The notes beneath the pieces were generated by a model. It was not told where the DNA came from. It worked only from the letters and a program-made list of their open reading frames with translations, and searched no databases. A stretch of DNA of 64,000 bases, from NCBI GenBank assembly GCA_020344015.1, contig CP070812.1, positions 3,579,225 through 3,643,224 on the forward strand. Reading direction: 5' to 3'. This DNA is from Gemmatimonadota bacterium (GTDB lineage Bacteria; Gemmatimonadota; Gemmatimonadetes; Palauibacterales; KS3-K002). Shown here in pieces: positions 62,484-64,000 of this stretch (positions are counted from its first letter, which is position 1; each line of letters opens with the position of its first letter). A program made the position numbers and the translations under genes.

Positions 62484-63950
62484 TTACTCCAACGCCGCCT
62501 CGCCGACCGCCTGCTCCAGCGCCCGGGCTGCCGTGAGCAGCTTCAGCTCGTCGAATTCTCGTCCGAGGAGCTGGCCGCCCACCGGCAGGCCGTATACCCG
62601 ACCGACGGGGATAGATATTGCGGGCAAGCGTGCCAGGTTGGCCGTCACGGTGAACACATCCGACAGGTACATCAGCACGGGGTCATCGATCCGCTCGCCG
62701 AGACGGAACGCTACCGTGGGAGCAGTCGGAGTGAAGATCACATCCACGCCTTCTGCGAACGCTCGCTCGAAGTCCTCGGCGATCAGACGGCGCACCCGCT
62801 GCCCGGTGCCATAGTACGCGTCGTAGTAACCAGCCGAGAGACCATAGGTGCCCAGCACTATCCGCCGCTTGACCTCACGGCCAAAGCCAGCCCCGCGCGT
62901 CTCGCGGTACACAGCGATGGTGCTCTCCGCTCCCGACGACCGCAGGCCGTAGCGCACACCGTCGTAGCGCGCCAGGTTGCTCGACGCTTCCGCGTTCGCC
63001 ACCAGGTAGTAGGCGGGGACCGCGTAGCGGGTATGTGGGAGAGAGATCTCCCGGACTTCTGCGCCGAGCCGCTCGAACCGCTCGATCGCGGCGCGACAGG
63101 CAGCCGCTACCCTCGGATCGAGATCGTCCGGGAAGTACTCGCTGGGTACGCCCACTACCAAACCCTCGGGCCCAGCGTCAAGTGAATCTTGGAAGGCGGG
63201 CACCGGAAGATCGACGGAGGTGGAGTCGAATCGATCGACCCCGGCGATAACGCTCAGCAGCATCGCGATGTCCTCGACGTTGCGAGCCAGGGGGCCTATC
63301 TGGTCCAGGCTCGACGCGAAGGCGACGAGTCCGTAGCGGCTGACCCGGCCGTAGCTGGGCTTCAGCCCGACAACGCCGCAAAACGATGCAGGCTGCCGAA
63401 CCGAGCCACCGGTATCGGAACCGAGGGCCAGCGGCACGAGACCCGCCGCCACCGCCGCCGCCGAACCACCGGAGCTGCCGCCGGGCACTCGCTCCGGGTC
63501 CACAGGATTCCGGGTTGGACCGAAACCGCTGTTCTCGGTAGACGAGCCCATGGCAAACTCGTCGAGGTTGGTCTTACCGACGATCAGCGCTCCCGCCGCT
63601 CTCAGCCTGCGCACCACCGTTGCCTCGTAGGGCGCCATGTAGCCTTCCAGGATCCGCGATCCACAGCTTGTTGGCAGGGACGTGGTGCAGATGTTGTCCT
63701 TAACCGCAACGGGTATTCCCGCGAGTGGGCCGACCTCATCGCCGTTCTCGAAGGCACGATCCAGGTCGGCTACCTGCGTCAGCAGATCCTCTTCGCCCGC
63801 CACCGACAAGAAAGCACCCAGCGGCGGCTCCTTAGCATCTGAACCCGCGATGGTCTGCAGCACAGACCCCAGAAGCTCGTCGACCCGCAGACGTCGCGAT
63901 CGCAACGCCTCTCGCAGCTCGCGGACGCCGGGTATCATCGTCCCAGACAC
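62484..63950 (-). CDS. gatA: Asp/Glu-tRNA amidotransferase subunit A
   Basis: GatA is an amidase-family glutaminase of 488 aa. The catalytic triad is Lys in [11 protein letters not shown], cis-Ser in [15 protein letters not shown] and the nucleophilic Ser in [16 protein letters not shown]. The start may be the GTG at 63950 or the ATG four codons later ([12 protein letters not shown]); gatC would be expected just upstream on this strand. Substrate ammonia is channelled to GatB. Confidence 0.97.
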   Translation of the reverse strand: MSGTMIPGVRELREALRSRRLRVDELLGSVLQTIAGSDAKEPPLGAFLSVAGEEDLLTQVADLDRAFENGDEVGPLAGIPVAVKDNICTTSLPTSCGSRILEGYMAPYEATVVRRLRAAGALIVGKTNLDEFAMGSSTENSGFGPTRNPVDPERVPGGSSGGSAAAVAAGLVPLALGSDTGGSVRQPASFCGVVGLKPSYGRVSRYGLVAFASSLDQIGPLARNVEDIAMLLSVIAGVDRFDSTSVDLPVPAFQDSLDAGPEGLVVGVPSEYFPDDLDPRVAAACRAAIERFERLGAEVREISLPHTRYAVPAYYLVANAEASSNLARYDGVRYGLRSSGAESTIAVYRETRGAGFGREVKRRIVLGTYGLSAGYYDAYYGTGQRVRRLIAEDFERAFAEGVDVIFTPTAPTVAFRLGERIDDPVLMYLSDVFTVTANLARLPAISIPVGRVYGLPVGGQLLGREFDELKLLTAARALEQAVGEAALE

Positions 63951-63968
63951 TGAGATTCGTCTCGCGTT

Positions 63969-64000
63969 TTACGCCTCGCCGTCGGCGGCGTCGTCCCCGC
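63969..64000 (-). CDS. C-terminal fragment of an upstream gene
   Basis: A frame open to the window edge ends GDDAADGEA then TAA at 63969-63971, 18 bases before gatA. Position suggests the tail of gatC, but nine residues of acidic sequence cannot identify it. Confidence 0.3.
   Translation of the reverse strand, partial: GDDAADGEA

Overview
The window looks like ordinary chromosome from a high-GC, Gram-negative bacterium, most likely of the Gemmatimonadota or a close FCB-group relative. The pointers are a heptose-bisphosphate phosphatase (LPS core), lipoprotein signal peptides, an LL-diaminopimelate aminotransferase-type gene, an archaeal/eukaryal-type prolyl-tRNA synthetase, and a secreted protein whose closest recalled relatives are the Bacteroidetes proteins mislabelled 'asparagine synthetase B'. 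The phylum call is inference; no rRNA or tRNA gene was seen. No insertion sequence, prophage or CRISPR array was seen. Coding is dense and no gene-free gap exceeds 300 bases. The longest gaps are 20466-20730, 25720-25983, 41689-41904, 23329-23537 and 18830-19036; the features listed in them are all that was recognised there.

Layout. 1-2495: start of a PadR regulator, then purH and purN (late purine synthesis). 2593-18829: a long minus-strand series. Read in the direction of transcription it runs rsmI, a DUF4159 protein, a DUF4175-like coiled-coil membrane protein, a TPR protein and the asparagine-synthetase-B-like protein, with every stop codon overlapping the next start, then an aminotransferase, a TonB-like N-terminal protein, valS, an Ig-like lipoprotein, selA and gmhB. 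19037-25719: trxA, methylmalonyl-CoA epimerase, a small lipoprotein, clpB, two Hsp20 genes and an RDD membrane protein. 25984-28349 (plus): OPT transporter and a small lipoprotein. 28376-36132 (minus): accD, folC, hisS, a small membrane protein, proS, guaA and a Nif3-like protein. 36284-41688: the rod-shape operon mreB-mreC-mreD-mrdA-rodA. 41905-44369: ald and an M16 protease. 44446-54770: the translation superoperon rimP-nusA-ylxQ-infB-ylxP-rbfA-truB-ribF-rpsO-pnp, with an attenuator-like leader before rimP. 54917-56943: pgeF and murA. 57047-61026 (plus): ptsN-like EIIA, a PII-like protein, a cation:proton antiporter, two small membrane or stress-type proteins and a zinc phospholipase C-like protein. 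61023-64000: gatB, gatA and the tail of an upstream gene.

The points most worth following up: (1) six intergenic arrays of degenerate 7- or 8-bp words, each with a different word, lying just 3' of the last gene of a transcription unit and several forming long inverted repeats; (2) the translationally coupled envelope cluster at 10867-18829, which pairs two GATase-like secreted proteins with a TPR protein and a large DUF4175-like protein; (3) the EIIA/PII-like/antiporter operon; (4) a MurA with Asp in place of the fosfomycin-target Cys; (5) the rimP leader with promoter, hairpin and U-run.
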